Below are positions 44,426-54,500 of a stretch of 58,144 nucleotides of DNA, in pieces. The notes under the pieces were generated by a model. The model was not told the DNA's origin and made no database searches. It saw only the letters and a list, made by a program, of their open reading frames with translations. The DNA is from an uncultured bacterium (lineage in GTDB: Bacteria; Bacillota; Clostridia; Oscillospirales; Oscillospiraceae). A program made the position numbers and the translations under genes. Location of the stretch: assembly GCA_948469375.1 (NCBI GenBank), contig CAOKLO010000018.1, forward strand, positions 1-58,144, in the 5' to 3' direction. The first letter of the stretch is position 1, and each line of letters opens with the position of its first letter.

Positions 44426-46336
44426 TTACCCCTTGGCCTCCTCCAGCTTTGCCGCCAGCCGCTCCCACTCCGCGTAGAGATGGGCCAGCTCGTCCTCCAC
44501 CGCCTCCCGCTTCTTGTACACGTCCTGGAGCTTGAGATAGTCGGACGCGGCGTCCTCCGCCTCCTGAGCCAGCTCGTCCAGCAGGACCTCCGCCTTTTCC
44601 ACCGCCCGCTCGGCGGCGCGGACCTGCTTTTCCAGCTCCTTGGTGCCGCCGGGGCGTTTTGGCCTCAGCTTGTCCTCCTTGGGCTTTTCCGGTTCCACAG
44701 CGGCGGGCTTAGCGTTTTTCAGCTGCTCCTGCCGCGCCCGGAAGGCCCGGAACTCACGGTAGGAGCCTCGAAAATCAGTAATCTGTCCGTTTTCCAGCAT
44801 CCAAATCCGGGTGGCAAACTTTTCAATGAAATAACGGTCGTGGGAGACGAACAGCAGGTTGCCGCCGTATTCCTCCACCGCCTCCTCGATCCACTCCCGG
44901 GAGTCGATGTCCAGGTGGTTGGTGGGCTCGTCCAGAATGAGCAGGTTGATCCGGCTGTCCATGAGCATACACAGCCGCAGCCGGGACTGCTCCCCGCCGG
45001 ACAGAGCGGACACTTCCTTAAATACGTCCTCTCCCCGGAACTTGAAGGAGGCCAGCCGGTCCCGGGCCTCCTGGGTGGTGCAGTTTTGGGCGTACAGCAT
45101 GGTGTCCACCAAGTTCCGGTCAGGCCGGTCAAAGTGGATGATCTGGGGCAGGTAGCCGATGCGGATGGAGGGCCCCAGGTAGATGGACCCGGCGTCCGGC
45201 GTCTCCTCGCCCATGAGGATTTTGATGAAGGTGGACTTGCCTGTGCCGTTGTCGCCCAGCAGGGCGATACGTTCCCCACCCGTCACGTCCAAATTGATGT
45301 GGTCGAACAGGGTGCGCTCCCCGAAGGATTTGGACAGGTCCGTCACCACCAGAGCCTCGTCCCCGTGGAACTCCTTTTCTCCAAACCGGGTGACCAGCTT
45401 CTTTTCCTTAGTGGGCTTGTCCGTGGTGCGCATACGCTCAATGCGGCGCTCCATGTTGATGGCCCGTTTGTACTGCTTGTCGTTGCCCTTGAAGGCCCAC
45501 AGGCGCATCTGCTCCGCAGCGGCCTCCAGCTGGCTGATCTTTGCCTGCTCCTTCTCGTACTGCTTCAGGCGCTCCTGATACCGCCGCTCCTTTTCCTCCA
45601 CATAGAAGGAGTAGCTGCCGGAGTAGAGCTCCGCCTTGCCCTCCTGGATCTCGGCGACCCGCTTCACCGCCTTGTCCAAAAACCAGCGGTCATGGGAGAT
45701 GGCCAGCACCGTGCCCTTGAACCGCTCCAGATAGCCCTCCAGCCATTCGGTGGCGTTCAGGTCCAGGTGGTTGGTGGGTTCGTCCAGCAACAGGATGTCG
45801 GTGTCCTCCAAAATGAGCCGGGCCAGGTTGATTCGGGTCTTTTCCCCACCGGACAGGGCGTCAAAGGGGCGTGAGCGCATATCAGCCCCGATGCCCAGAC
45901 CGTTGCAGACTTTATTGAGGCGGGTTTCCGTGTCGTAGCCGCCCCCCAGTTCAAAGGCAGCGGTAAGCTTATCGTACCGGGCCAGCACCTGGGGGTCGAC
46001 GTTTTCGCCCATCTGGGCGGCCAGCGCTGTCAACTCCTCCTCCATGGCATGGAGGGGGGCAAACGCGGTGTCCAGCACATCCCGGACGGTGTAACCCTCC
46101 GGGTAAACGGGAATCTGGGAAATGAGCCCCAGCCGTTTCCCAGGGGCGATGGCAATGGTTCCCTCATCCGGGCGGACCTGCCCTGTCATCATGCGGAAAA
46201 TGGTGGTCTTGCCAGCGCCGTTGCGGCCCAGCAGACCCACCCGCTCTCCCTCCTCCACCTGGAGGGAAAAGCCGTCTAAAATCCGTTTGCCGACCTCAAA
46301 CTCCTTGACAAGGCCGGTCAGCTGTATATCAATCAT
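44426..46336 (-). CDS. ABC-F family ATP-binding protein
   Basis: A 636-residue soluble protein with two ABC domains and no membrane part. Walker A motifs GRNGAGKTT and GDNGTGKST; signatures LSGGEKTRI and LSGGEQSRL; Walker B LLLDEPTNHLDL and LILDEPTNHLDI; a linker of about 80 residues rich in Lys/Glu/Arg between them, and a C-terminal coiled coil (about 545-636). ABC-F proteins act at the ribosomal E site as translation factors or antibiotic protection proteins. The C-terminal coil suggests the Uup/YdiF type rather than a resistance type. ATG 46336 follows AAGGAG. Confidence 0.93.
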   Translation of the reverse strand: MIDIQLTGLVKEFEVGKRILDGFSLQVEEGERVGLLGRNGAGKTTIFRMMTGQVRPDEGTIAIAPGKRLGLISQIPVYPEGYTVRDVLDTAFAPLHAMEEELTALAAQMGENVDPQVLARYDKLTAAFELGGGYDTETRLNKVCNGLGIGADMRSRPFDALSGGEKTRINLARLILEDTDILLLDEPTNHLDLNATEWLEGYLERFKGTVLAISHDRWFLDKAVKRVAEIQEGKAELYSGSYSFYVEEKERRYQERLKQYEKEQAKISQLEAAAEQMRLWAFKGNDKQYKRAINMERRIERMRTTDKPTKEKKLVTRFGEKEFHGDEALVVTDLSKSFGERTLFDHINLDVTGGERIALLGDNGTGKSTFIKILMGEETPDAGSIYLGPSIRIGYLPQIIHFDRPDRNLVDTMLYAQNCTTQEARDRLASFKFRGEDVFKEVSALSGGEQSRLRLCMLMDSRINLLILDEPTNHLDIDSREWIEEAVEEYGGNLLFVSHDRYFIEKFATRIWMLENGQITDFRGSYREFRAFRARQEQLKNAKPAAVEPEKPKEDKLRPKRPGGTKELEKQVRAAERAVEKAEVLLDELAQEAEDAASDYLKLQDVYKKREAVEDELAHLYAEWERLAAKLEEAKG

Positions 46337-46358
46337 TGGTAGTCGTTCTCCTTAAGAG

Positions 46359-46456
46359 GTTCCTTCCTTTTCCTTTGGAAAGAGAAAAGGAAACAAAAAA
46401 AGAAACTTTTGATTCGTTTCTATTGCGGCAGACGTCCAAAGTATTGCGCCGGCTAC
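46359..46456 (+). repeat. dispersed ~90-bp repeat, copy 3
   Basis: TTCCTTTTC...GAAAAGGAA hairpin (46364-46392), AAAAAGAAACTTTTGATTCG, about 20 bases, CAAAGTATTGCGCCGGCTAC. It points toward copy 4 across 51 bp, and the pair forms a large inverted repeat (46359-46601) upstream of the ABC-F gene. Confidence 0.75.
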
Positions 46457-46507
46457 AATAAGAAGTCAAATATAAAATGTTTTTATTCTTAATGACTTTG
46501 GCGGTTC

Positions 46508-46601
46508 GTAGTCGTGCGCACACTTTACAGGACTGATATCGGGACGAAGCGGTCTAAAAGTTCTTTTTGGACACCTTTTCTTTCAAGAAAAAGTGTCATT
46601 C
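46508..46601 (-). repeat. dispersed ~90-bp repeat, copy 4 (3' end of murF)
   Basis: Minus strand: GACACTTTTTCTT-gaa-AGAAAAGGTGTC, AAAAAGAACTTTTAGACCG, about 25 bases, TAAAGTGTGCGCACGACTAC. The hairpin starts inside the murF stop codon. Inside the gap to copy 3, AAGTCA and TGACTT are also inverted. Confidence 0.8.
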
Positions 46602-47987
46602 CGGCACGTTTTCCAGCAGAAAATCCACGATTTTCTCGAATGCCATGGAGCGGGAAGCTTTGACCAGGATGGTCACTCCCGCCCGGACCTCCCGGGACAG
46701 GGCGTTTTTGGCCGCGTCCAGGGTGGGGAACCAGTCCGCCTGCTCCAGTCCCGCGTCACGGGCCCCCTCGGCGATGAACCGGGCCAGGTCGCCCACGGCG
46801 ATGAGCCGGTCCGTCCCGGACTGGGCGAAGTAGCTGCCCACCGCCCGGTGGAACTGCTCGGAGCCGGGTCCCAGCTCCTTCATGTCGCCCACCACCGCCA
46901 CCTTGCGGCGCCGGGCGGCGGCGTCCCCCAGCACGGCGGCGGCGGCCCGCATGGATTGGGGATTGGCGTTGTATGCGTCGTTTAGGATCACGATGTCGCC
47001 CTTGCAGCGGACGATATTCATCCTCATTTTGGTGGGCAGGAAAGCTTCGATGCCCCGGACGATCTCGTCTGGAGCCATGCCCAGCGCCTCGCCCACGGCG
47101 GCGGCCATGAGGGTGGGGTAGATCATGTGCCGCCCCAGGGCGGGGATATTGGCCTGGAACTGGCTGCGGGGGGTTTTGACCCGGCAGCTCAGATGGGCCG
47201 CACCGTCGCTGTTCAGGTCGCAGGCGGCGTAATCCAGCCCGCTGCCGCTGCCCACGAACAGGGTGCGCTGGGGCAGGGCGCCCCGCAGGGTGGACAGCAT
47301 GGGGTCGTCGCCGTTGAGGACGGCCAGGCCGTCTGGCTTCAAATAGGGGAAAATCTCGCACTTGGCCTTGAAAATATTCTCCCGGCTGCCCAGGTTTTCA
47401 ATGTGGGCGTCGCCGATGTTGGTGATGAGGGCCATATCGGGCTCCACCAGCCTGCCCAGATAGTCGATCTCCCCGGCGTGGTCCATGCCCATCTCCACCA
47501 CGCACACCTGATGCCGCTTCTCCAGCTTCAGCAGGGTGAGGGGCACACCGATGTCGTTGTTGAAGTTGCCCTCCGTCTTGTGGACGCAGAACTTGGCCCC
47601 CAGCACCGCCGCCGTCATGTCCTTTGTGGTGGTCTTGCCCACCGAGCCGGTGATGGCAACGAAGGGGATGGGGAAGAGCCGCTTATAGTACCGGGCCAGC
47701 TCCCACAGGGCGCGCTGGGTGGAGCGCACCTTGATGTAGAATTTACCGGGCAGGTAGCTCTCCCGCTCCCGGGCGGTGAGGCATCCCGCCGCCCCCGCCT
47801 CCAGGGCGAAGTTAATGAAGGAGTGGCCGTCGAACCGCTCCCCCTCCAGGGGGATGAACAGACAGCCCGGCTCGATCCTCCGGCTGTCGGTGCTGACCTC
47901 AGTGGCGGCGGCGTCCAAGTCCTGAAAGTCTCCCAGCAGGGTTCCGTTAACTGCTTCCAGCAGCTGTCTCAGTGTCAGTGCCTCCAT
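46596..47987 (-). CDS. murF: UDP-MurNAc-tripeptide D-alanyl-D-alanine ligase
   Basis: MurF adds D-Ala-D-Ala to the UDP-MurNAc tripeptide in the cytoplasm. The 463-residue protein has the N-terminal Mur domain (STDSRRIEPGCLFIPLEGER), the ATP-binding GSVGKTTTKDMTAAVL, EMGMDHAGEIDYLGRLVEPD, NIGDAHIENLGSRENI, and the C-terminal NDAYNANPQSMRAA motif with the NPxS signature. It follows ddl by 38 nt on the same strand, so the two enzymes making and using D-Ala-D-Ala are co-transcribed. Confidence 0.96.
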   Translation of the reverse strand: MEALTLRQLLEAVNGTLLGDFQDLDAAATEVSTDSRRIEPGCLFIPLEGERFDGHSFINFALEAGAAGCLTARERESYLPGKFYIKVRSTQRALWELARYYKRLFPIPFVAITGSVGKTTTKDMTAAVLGAKFCVHKTEGNFNNDIGVPLTLLKLEKRHQVCVVEMGMDHAGEIDYLGRLVEPDMALITNIGDAHIENLGSRENIFKAKCEIFPYLKPDGLAVLNGDDPMLSTLRGALPQRTLFVGSGSGLDYAACDLNSDGAAHLSCRVKTPRSQFQANIPALGRHMIYPTLMAAAVGEALGMAPDEIVRGIEAFLPTKMRMNIVRCKGDIVILNDAYNANPQSMRAAAAVLGDAAARRRKVAVVGDMKELGPGSEQFHRAVGSYFAQSGTDRLIAVGDLARFIAEGARDAGLEQADWFPTLDAAKNALSREVRAGVTILVKASRSMAFEKIVDFLLENVPE

Positions 47988-48025
47988 AATGATGGCGCTC
48001 CTCTCCTGAATCTCTCTTTTTACGG

Positions 48026-49072
48026 TTATGCTCCGGCCTTGCGGGCGGCCAGAGACGCCTCAATGATCCGCTCGCACAGCTCACCGTAACCGATGCCAAC
48101 CGCCGCCGCCTCCTGGGGAAGCAGGCTGGTGGGGGTCATGCCGGGCAGGGTGTTGATTTCCAAAAACCAGGGCGTGCCGTCCTCCGTGACCATGAAGTCG
48201 GCCCGGGAATACACAGACAGCCCCAGGGCGTGGAACACAGTCAGCGCGGCTTCGCCCAGCCGCTTCTCCCATTCGGAGGGGATAGGGGCGGGGGTGATCT
48301 CCTCCGCTGCGCCGGGCTGATACTTGTTTTCGTAGTCATAAAAGCCGGTTTTGGGGATGATTTCGATGGAGGGCAGGGCCCGGTCCTCCAAAATGCCCAC
48401 CTGGATCTCCCGTCCGGCTATGTATTGCTCCACCACGCACACGCCGCCGAAAGCCAGACCGTCCGTCAGTGCGGCGGACAGCGCCTCCTTGTCGTGGACA
48501 ATGGACACGCCGATGGAGGAGCCGGAGGCCACCGGCTTGACCACGCAGGGCAGCTCCAGCCGCCGGGTGAGGGCGGGGATGTCGTCCGCACCGTAACGAA
48601 CCAGCTCCCATTTAGGGGTGACCACCCCCAAAGGGGCGACGATGCGCTTGGTCAGGTCCTTATCCATGGCGATGGCGCTGCCCAGATAGCCCGCCCCGGT
48701 GTAAGGGATGCCCAGAAGGTCCAGCGCGGCCTGGACCCGGCCGTCCTCGCCGCAGGCGCCGTGGAGGGCCAGGAACACCACGTCGGCCAGGCGGCACAAA
48801 TCCAGCACGCCGGGGCCGAACTGGCCGTTGACGCCCTCCAGGCGGGAGGACTTCACTTGCTCCAGATCGGGGGCCTGACGGTCGATTTTTGTCAGCTCCA
48901 CGGGGATGGGGGTGCGGAACAGGGACTGGGGGGCTTCCTGCGTACCCAGATACATATCGATAAAGGCGACCTCATGCCCCCGCTCCCGCAGGGCGGCGCA
49001 CACCTTGCACCCGCTGGACAGGGAAACGTTGCGCTCGCCGCTGAGCCCGCCGGCCAGAACCAAGATTTTCAT
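48026..49072 (-). CDS. ddl: D-alanine--D-alanine ligase
   Basis: Ddl joins two D-alanines for peptidoglycan. The 348-residue ATP-grasp enzyme shows VLAGGLSGERNVSLSSG, LHGACGEDGRVQAALDLLGI, GSSIGVSIV, TGFYDYENKYQPG and FLEINTLPGMTPTSLLP. The FYDYxxKY motif marks a D-Ala-D-Ala enzyme, not a D-lactate or D-serine ligase of vancomycin resistance. ATG 49072 follows AAGGAG. Own promoter at 49127-49155; murF follows. Confidence 0.96.
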   Translation of the reverse strand: MKILVLAGGLSGERNVSLSSGCKVCAALRERGHEVAFIDMYLGTQEAPQSLFRTPIPVELTKIDRQAPDLEQVKSSRLEGVNGQFGPGVLDLCRLADVVFLALHGACGEDGRVQAALDLLGIPYTGAGYLGSAIAMDKDLTKRIVAPLGVVTPKWELVRYGADDIPALTRRLELPCVVKPVASGSSIGVSIVHDKEALSAALTDGLAFGGVCVVEQYIAGREIQVGILEDRALPSIEIIPKTGFYDYENKYQPGAAEEITPAPIPSEWEKRLGEAALTVFHALGLSVYSRADFMVTEDGTPWFLEINTLPGMTPTSLLPQEAAAVGIGYGELCERIIEASLAARKAGA

Positions 49073-49126
49073 AGCATAGCTCCTTACTGTTTGCCTATTC
49101 TACTCCTATTTTATGCTTGAATGTAA

Positions 49127-49155
49127 ATTATACCACAACCAAACGGGAGAAACAA
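49127..49155 (-). promoter_or_regulatory. promoter of ddl-murF
   Basis: -35 TTGTTT (49155-49150), 17-bp spacer, -10 TATAAT (49132-49127), minus strand. Confidence 0.72.
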
Positions 49156-49175
49156 GAGGCAACAGGCAAGATAAA

Positions 49176-49196
49176 GCCCCCGCAGTCCGCGGGGGC
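49176..49196 (-). terminator. terminator of the DUF421-DUF4363 pair
   Basis: GCCCCCGC/GCGGGGGC with a 5-nt loop, followed by TTTAT on the minus strand, 20 nt beyond the stop at 49217. Confidence 0.8.
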
Positions 49197-49216
49197 CCTT
49201 TTGGGCGCAGTCTCCC

Positions 49217-49603
49217 TCATAGTATATTCGTCAGCGTAGGAAATTCCGCTTCCACCAAGAGCCCCAGCTGGGTGAGCAGCCGGGCGTTGACGGCGGCGTA
49301 TTCGGCGGGCTGCTGTTCGCCGCCCTCCAAAAAGGCCAGAGCCTCGTCCATGGAGATTTGAATGGCGTCGGTGTCGGCGTGGCGCAGGGTGATGTGGAGA
49401 TAACTTTCGTGGTCCATCCAGCGGCTGCGGGCCTCGTGGGTGAGGCGGGCGGCCTCCTCCCAGTTTTCCTGCTCCACCTGCTCCTGGGCCTTTGTGAGCA
49501 GGGCGGTGAGCTGGCCGGCGAAATCGTTCAGGTGCCAGATATGCAGCCCGGACAGGGCTGCCAGCAGGGCGATCAGCGCCGCAGAAACATACAGCCGTTT
49601 CAT
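49217..49603 (-). CDS. DUF4363 protein, partner of DUF421
   Basis: A 128-residue protein with an N-terminal signal anchor (about 4-22) and an extracytoplasmic helical domain: EEAARLTHEARSRWMDHESY, LHITLRHADTDAIQISMDEA, EYAAVNARLLTQLGLLVEAE. The W-x-H-E and DA-I-x-MDEA patterns are those of DUF4363. Its ATG overlaps the DUF421 stop (ATGA), and DUF421-DUF4363 pairs recur in Clostridia, some linked to sporulation. Exact role unknown. Confidence 0.85.
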   Translation of the reverse strand: MKRLYVSAALIALLAALSGLHIWHLNDFAGQLTALLTKAQEQVEQENWEEAARLTHEARSRWMDHESYLHITLRHADTDAIQISMDEALAFLEGGEQQPAEYAAVNARLLTQLGLLVEAEFPTLTNIL

Positions 49604-50283
49604 TTTCCAGCCTCCTTTTTGGGTACGCAGTAGGTATTGCCGCCCTCGTCCACGGTGAGCAGAAAAGCCTGCCGGGGGGAGTGGAGGCCGTGGGCGGCCA
49701 ACTGCTTTTCCAGCCAGTTGGTCTCATAGCCCGCGCCCTTCAGGTTGTGCTCCAGTAGATGCCCGTCGCTGATGAGCACCACGGGAAGTCCGGCCTCCTG
49801 GACCGCTATTCCCATATGTGCGGCGGTGACGGGCTTTTCAGCGGCAAAGGGGAGCACGGACAGCTGGCCGTTGGTCTCCAGCAGGGCGAACTTGATGGAT
49901 TTGAAATCGGCGTAGCCCTGTATGCGCAGCTCCTCCATCAGCTCGTCCAGGGTGAGTCGGTTCTTTTTCAGCTCCGCCTCGATCACCAGGCCGTTTTCCA
50001 CGATGATGGAGGGCTTCCCGCACAGCAGGGCCCGGAACGCGATGGACCGGGTGCACAACACGGAGATGATGGAGGACAGGGCCAGCAGCACCACGATGGG
50101 GATGAGCCCGGACAGCAGGGGAATGCCGTTGTCCTGCATGGGGACGGAGGCCAGATCGGCGATGATGAGGGTGAGTACCAGCTCGGAGGGTTCCAGCTCG
50201 CCGATCTGATGCTTGCCCAGCAGGCGGATGCCCGCAATGATGAACAGATAGAGCACAACAGTGCGTATGAGTACCACGAACAT
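49600..50283 (-). CDS. YetF-family membrane protein (DUF421)
   Basis: A 227-residue protein with three N-terminal membrane helices (about 3-22, 32-50, 56-78) and a cytoplasmic/extracytoplasmic DUF421 domain: RLLGKHQIGELEPSELVLTL, GKPSIIVENGLVIEAELKKN, RLTLDELMEELRIQGYADFK, and EAGLPVVLISDGHLLEHNLK. These match YetF/YdfS-type proteins. ATG 50283 follows AGGAGG. First of a two-gene operon with the DUF4363 gene. Confidence 0.9.
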   Translation of the reverse strand: MFVVLIRTVVLYLFIIAGIRLLGKHQIGELEPSELVLTLIIADLASVPMQDNGIPLLSGLIPIVVLLALSSIISVLCTRSIAFRALLCGKPSIIVENGLVIEAELKKNRLTLDELMEELRIQGYADFKSIKFALLETNGQLSVLPFAAEKPVTAAHMGIAVQEAGLPVVLISDGHLLEHNLKGAGYETNWLEKQLAAHGLHSPRQAFLLTVDEGGNTYCVPKKEAGK

Positions 50284-50413
50284 ATGAAAACCTCCTGTGA
50301 GTTGAGGGTAAACGGCCGCTTGAACATTTTGCCCTTGAGATGGGGCAGATATGCCCACAGTTTGTCCAAAACTCCGATTTTCATCAGGAAGCCAAAAAGA
50401 AAACGAGATTTTC

Positions 50414-50442
50414 TTGATTTTTGGGGGTGAGGTCAGTAAAAT
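50414..50442 (+). promoter_or_regulatory. promoter of carAB
   Basis: -35 TTGATT (50414-50419), 17-bp spacer, -10 TAAAAT (50437-50442). The leader is only about 25 nt, leaving no room for a pyrimidine attenuator. Confidence 0.65.
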
Positions 50443-50474
50443 AGACGGAGTAAAATGGAAGGTGGGATACAGGC

Positions 50475-51557
50475 TTGAAAGCGACTTTGATCTTGGCCAA
50501 CGGCGCAGTGTTCCGGGGGGACGCCATCGGCGCCATGGGGGACCGTGTGTGTGAAATGGTGTTCAACACCTCCATGACCGGCTATCAGGAGATTTTGACC
50601 GACCCCTCTTACGCCGGACAGGGCGTGGTGATGTCCTATCCCTTGATGGGCAACTACGGCGCGAACCACGAGGACAACGAGTCCGCCCGGCCCTGGGCGG
50701 AGGCGCTGGTGGTCCGCCATTTGTCCCCGGTGGGCAGCAATTTCCGCTGTGAGGACAGTCTGGGCAACTATTTGCGTGAACATGATATTGTGGGCATTGA
50801 GGGTGTAGACACCCGTGCCCTGACAAAGCTTCTCCGCAGTCAAGGAACCATGAACGGCATGATTACCTGTGCGGAGCATTTTCATGTCCGGGAGGTCATG
50901 GACAAGCTGGCGGCCTACCGGGTGTCCGGCACCGTGGAGCGGGTGACCCGGGCTTCTGCGGAGGTGTTCCCGGCGCTGGACGGGCAGAAGCTCCGGGTGG
51001 CCCTGATGGACTACGGCGTCAAGCAGAACATGATCGAGTGCCTGCGCAAGCGTGGGTGCGAGGTGACGGTATTTCCGGCACACACTCCGGCGAAGGACAT
51101 TTTGGGCGGCGGCTTTGACGGGGTGATGCTGTCCAACGGCCCCGGCGACCCGGCGGACAATGTGGACATCATTCAGGAGGTCCGGGCGCTGTACGAGTCG
51201 GATATTCCCATCTTTGCCGTGTGCCTGGGGCACCAGCTGCTGGCCCTGGCCACAGGGGCGAAAACCCACAAAATGGTGTTCGGCCACCGGGGCGGCAACC
51301 ACCCGGTGAAGGATTTGGAGGCGGGCCGCTGCTTCATCACCAGCCAGAACCACGGCTATGTGGTGGACGCTGACAGCGTGGACCTCGCTGTGGCCCAGGT
51401 GTCCCATGTCAACGTGAACGACAACACGGTGGAGGGACTGAAATACAAGCGTCCCAACTGCTTTACCGTCCAGTTCCACCCGGAGGCCAGCCCCGGCCCG
51501 GAGGACACGGAATACCTGTTTGACCGCTTCATTGCTTCTATGGGAGGTGACCGGTAA
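50475..51557 (+). CDS. carA: carbamoyl-phosphate synthase small (glutaminase) subunit
   Basis: CarA hydrolyses glutamine and channels ammonia to CarB, feeding pyrimidine and arginine synthesis. The 360-residue protein has the N-terminal domain ([31 protein letters not shown]) and the class I amidotransferase domain with nucleophile in [15 protein letters not shown] and the [14 protein letters not shown] His-Glu pair. TTG 50475 is the start, preceded by GGAAGGTGGG. Its TAA overlaps the carB ATG (TAATG). Confidence 0.97.
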   Translation: MKATLILANGAVFRGDAIGAMGDRVCEMVFNTSMTGYQEILTDPSYAGQGVVMSYPLMGNYGANHEDNESARPWAEALVVRHLSPVGSNFRCEDSLGNYLREHDIVGIEGVDTRALTKLLRSQGTMNGMITCAEHFHVREVMDKLAAYRVSGTVERVTRASAEVFPALDGQKLRVALMDYGVKQNMIECLRKRGCEVTVFPAHTPAKDILGGGFDGVMLSNGPGDPADNVDIIQEVRALYESDIPIFAVCLGHQLLALATGAKTHKMVFGHRGGNHPVKDLEAGRCFITSQNHGYVVDADSVDLAVAQVSHVNVNDNTVEGLKYKRPNCFTVQFHPEASPGPEDTEYLFDRFIASMGGDR

Positions 51558-54500
51558 TGCCGAAGGATACGAATATCAAAAAGGTTTTGGTGCTGGGCTC
51601 CGGGCCTATCGTCATCGGCCAGGCCGCCGAGTTCGACTACGCCGGCACCCAGGCCTGCCGCGCTCTGAAAGAGGAGGGCGTGGAGGTGGTTCTGGTCAAC
51701 TCCAACCCCGCCACCATCATGACGGATAAGGATATTGCCGACCACGTCTATATCGAGCCGCTGAATGTGGACAGCGTGACCCAGATCATACAGATGGAGC
51801 ATCCCGACTCGGTGCTGCCCACCTTGGGTGGGCAGACGGGCCTGAATTTGGCCATGGCGCTCCATGAGAACGGGACCTTGGAAAAGTATGGCGTACGTCT
51901 GCTGGGCACCAGTCCCGAATCCATCCATAAGGCGGAGGACCGCCAGGGGTTCAAGGACTGCATGGAGTCCATCGGCCAGCCCTGCGTCACCTCCGACGTG
52001 GTGGAGAGCGTGGACGCCGCCGTGGCCTTCGCCGAGCAGATTGGCTATCCGGTGATTGTCCGGCCCGCTTACACCCTGGGGGGCACCGGAGGCGGCATCG
52101 CTTATGACGAGCCCTCTTTGCGGGAGATTGCCGACCGGGGGATTCACCTTTCCCGGGTGGGCCAGGTGCTCATCGAGCGGTGCATCGCCGGGTGGAAGGA
52201 AATTGAGTTCGAGGTCATGCGGGACTCCGCCGGGAACGTCATCCAGATCTGCTCCATGGAGAATCTGGACCCGGTGGGCGTGCACACCGGCGACTCCATC
52301 GTGGTGGCCCCCACCCAGACTCTGGCAAACCGGGAGTATCAAATGCTGCGCTCCGCCGCCCTGGACATCATCACCGCCCTGGGCATCGAGGGCGGCTGTA
52401 ACTGCCAGTTTGCCCTGAATCCGGATTCTTATGAGTACGCGGTCATTGAGGTCAACCCCCGTGTGAGCCGCTCCTCCGCCCTGGCTTCCAAAGCCACGGG
52501 CTATCCCATCGCCAAGGTGGCGGCAAAAATCGCGCTGGGCTATACGTTGGACGAAATTCCTAACGCCGTCACCGGCAAGACAACGGCCTGCTTCGAGCCG
52601 ACGCTGGATTACTGCGTGCTGAAGATCCCCCGCCTGCCCTTCGACAAGTTCACCACCGCCAGCCGCACCCTGGGCACCCAGATGAAGGCCACCGGCGAGG
52701 TGATGGCCATCGCCAACTCTTTTGAGGGAGCGCTGATGAAGGCCATCCGCTCCCTGGAGCTGAACGTGCGCGCCCTGCGCCTGCCCAAGCTGGACGAATA
52801 CTACACCGACGAGATCGAGGACCTGCTGGTGAACGTGGACGACGAGCGCCTGTTCGTGGTGGCGGAGGCCATCCGGCGGGGCGTGTCGCCCAGGAAAATC
52901 AACTCCATCACCCGGATGGACATTTGGTTCCTGAACCGGTTCAAAAACATTATTGACATGGAGCAGACCCTTATCATGTGTAAGGGGGAACCGGACGTTG
53001 ACACGCTGCGGAAGGCCAAGGAGATGTGCTTTGCCGATAGCTACATCGGCTGGCTGTGCGGCATGGAGCAAAAGGATGTGAAGGCCCTGCGGGAGCGCTA
53101 CGGCATCGTGCCCTCCTTCAAAATGGTGGACACCTGCGCCGCCGAGTTTGACGCGGAGACGCCTTACTATTACTCCTCCTACGACGGGGAGAACGAGGCG
53201 GACACCGGAGACTCCGGCAGGAAAAAGGTGCTGGTTCTGGGTTCCGGTCCCATCCGCATTGGCCAGGGCATCGAGTTCGACTATTGCTCCGTCCACTCCG
53301 TGTGGGCGCTGAAGCGGCTGGGATACGAGACCATCATCGTCAACAACAACCCGGAGACCGTATCCACCGACTTCGATGTGGCGGATAAGCTGTATTTCGA
53401 GCCTCTCACCGCCGAGGACGTGCAGAACATCGTGGAGCAGGAAAAGCCCTGGGGGGCGGTGGTCCAGTTTGGCGGGCAGACCGCCATCAAGCTGGCCAAG
53501 GCCCTCACCGAGATGGGCGTGCCCATCCTGGGCACCTCCTCCGACGGCGTGGACGCCGCCGAGGATCGGGAGCGGTTTGACGAGGTTTTGAACCAGTGCC
53601 ACATCCCCCGCGCCAAGGGCCAGACGGTGTTCACCGCCGAGGAGGCTTTGCGCGCGGCCAACGAGATCGGCTATCCCGTGCTGGTGCGGCCCTCCTACGT
53701 GCTGGGCGGGCAGGGGATGGAGATCGCCTACAACGACCGCAACATCACCGACTTCATGCGCATCATCAACCTGACGGTCCAGGAGCACCCCATCCTCATC
53801 GACAAGTACCTCATGGGCCGGGAGGTGGAGGTGGACGGTGTGTTCGACGGGGAGGATCTGCTCATTCCCGGCATCATGGAGCACGTGGAGCGGGCCGGGG
53901 TCCACTCCGGGGACTCCATCTCCGTCTATCCCTCCATCCATGTGGAGGATAAGCACAAAATGACCATTGAGCGCTATACCCACGACCTGGCAAAGGCCCT
54001 GGGAGTTATCGGGCTTATCAACATTCAGTTTATCATCTACGACGACAAGGTGTATGTTATTGAGGTGAACCCCCGTTCCTCCCGTACCATTCCCTATATC
54101 TCCAAGGTGACCGGCGTGCCCATTATCGACCTGGCCACCAAGGTGATGCTGGGCCAGAGGCTGAAGGATTTGGGCTACGGCACGGGCATCTATAAGGAGG
54201 CGGACTATTTCGCGGTGAAAATGCCCGTGTTCTCCTTCGAGAAGCTGGCCGACGTGGACACCGGCCTGGGCCCGGAGATGAAATCCACCGGCGAGGTGCT
54301 GGGCATCGCCGAGTCCTTCCCCCAGGCGCTGCTCAAGGCGTTCAAGGGGGCCAATATGCGGGCCCCCAAGAAGGGCGGGCGCATCATTCTCACGGTGAAC
54401 GACGAGGACAAGGGGGAGGCCTCCGGCATCGCCCGGGGCTTTGCCGACTTGGGCGTGGAGATCCTGGCCACCGAGGGCACCTGCCGGTTCCTGGAAAAGG

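Noticed and set aside
44426-46336. Antibiotic-protection type ABC-F (ARE)
   Set aside because: The C-terminal coiled coil and co-transcription with prfA point to a Uup/YdiF-type translation factor; no leader peptide or attenuator precedes it.
48026-49072. Vancomycin-resistance D-Ala-D-Lac/D-Ser ligase
   Set aside because: The FYDYxxKY motif and the adjacent murF indicate an ordinary D-Ala-D-Ala ligase; no vanH, vanX or vanT genes are nearby.
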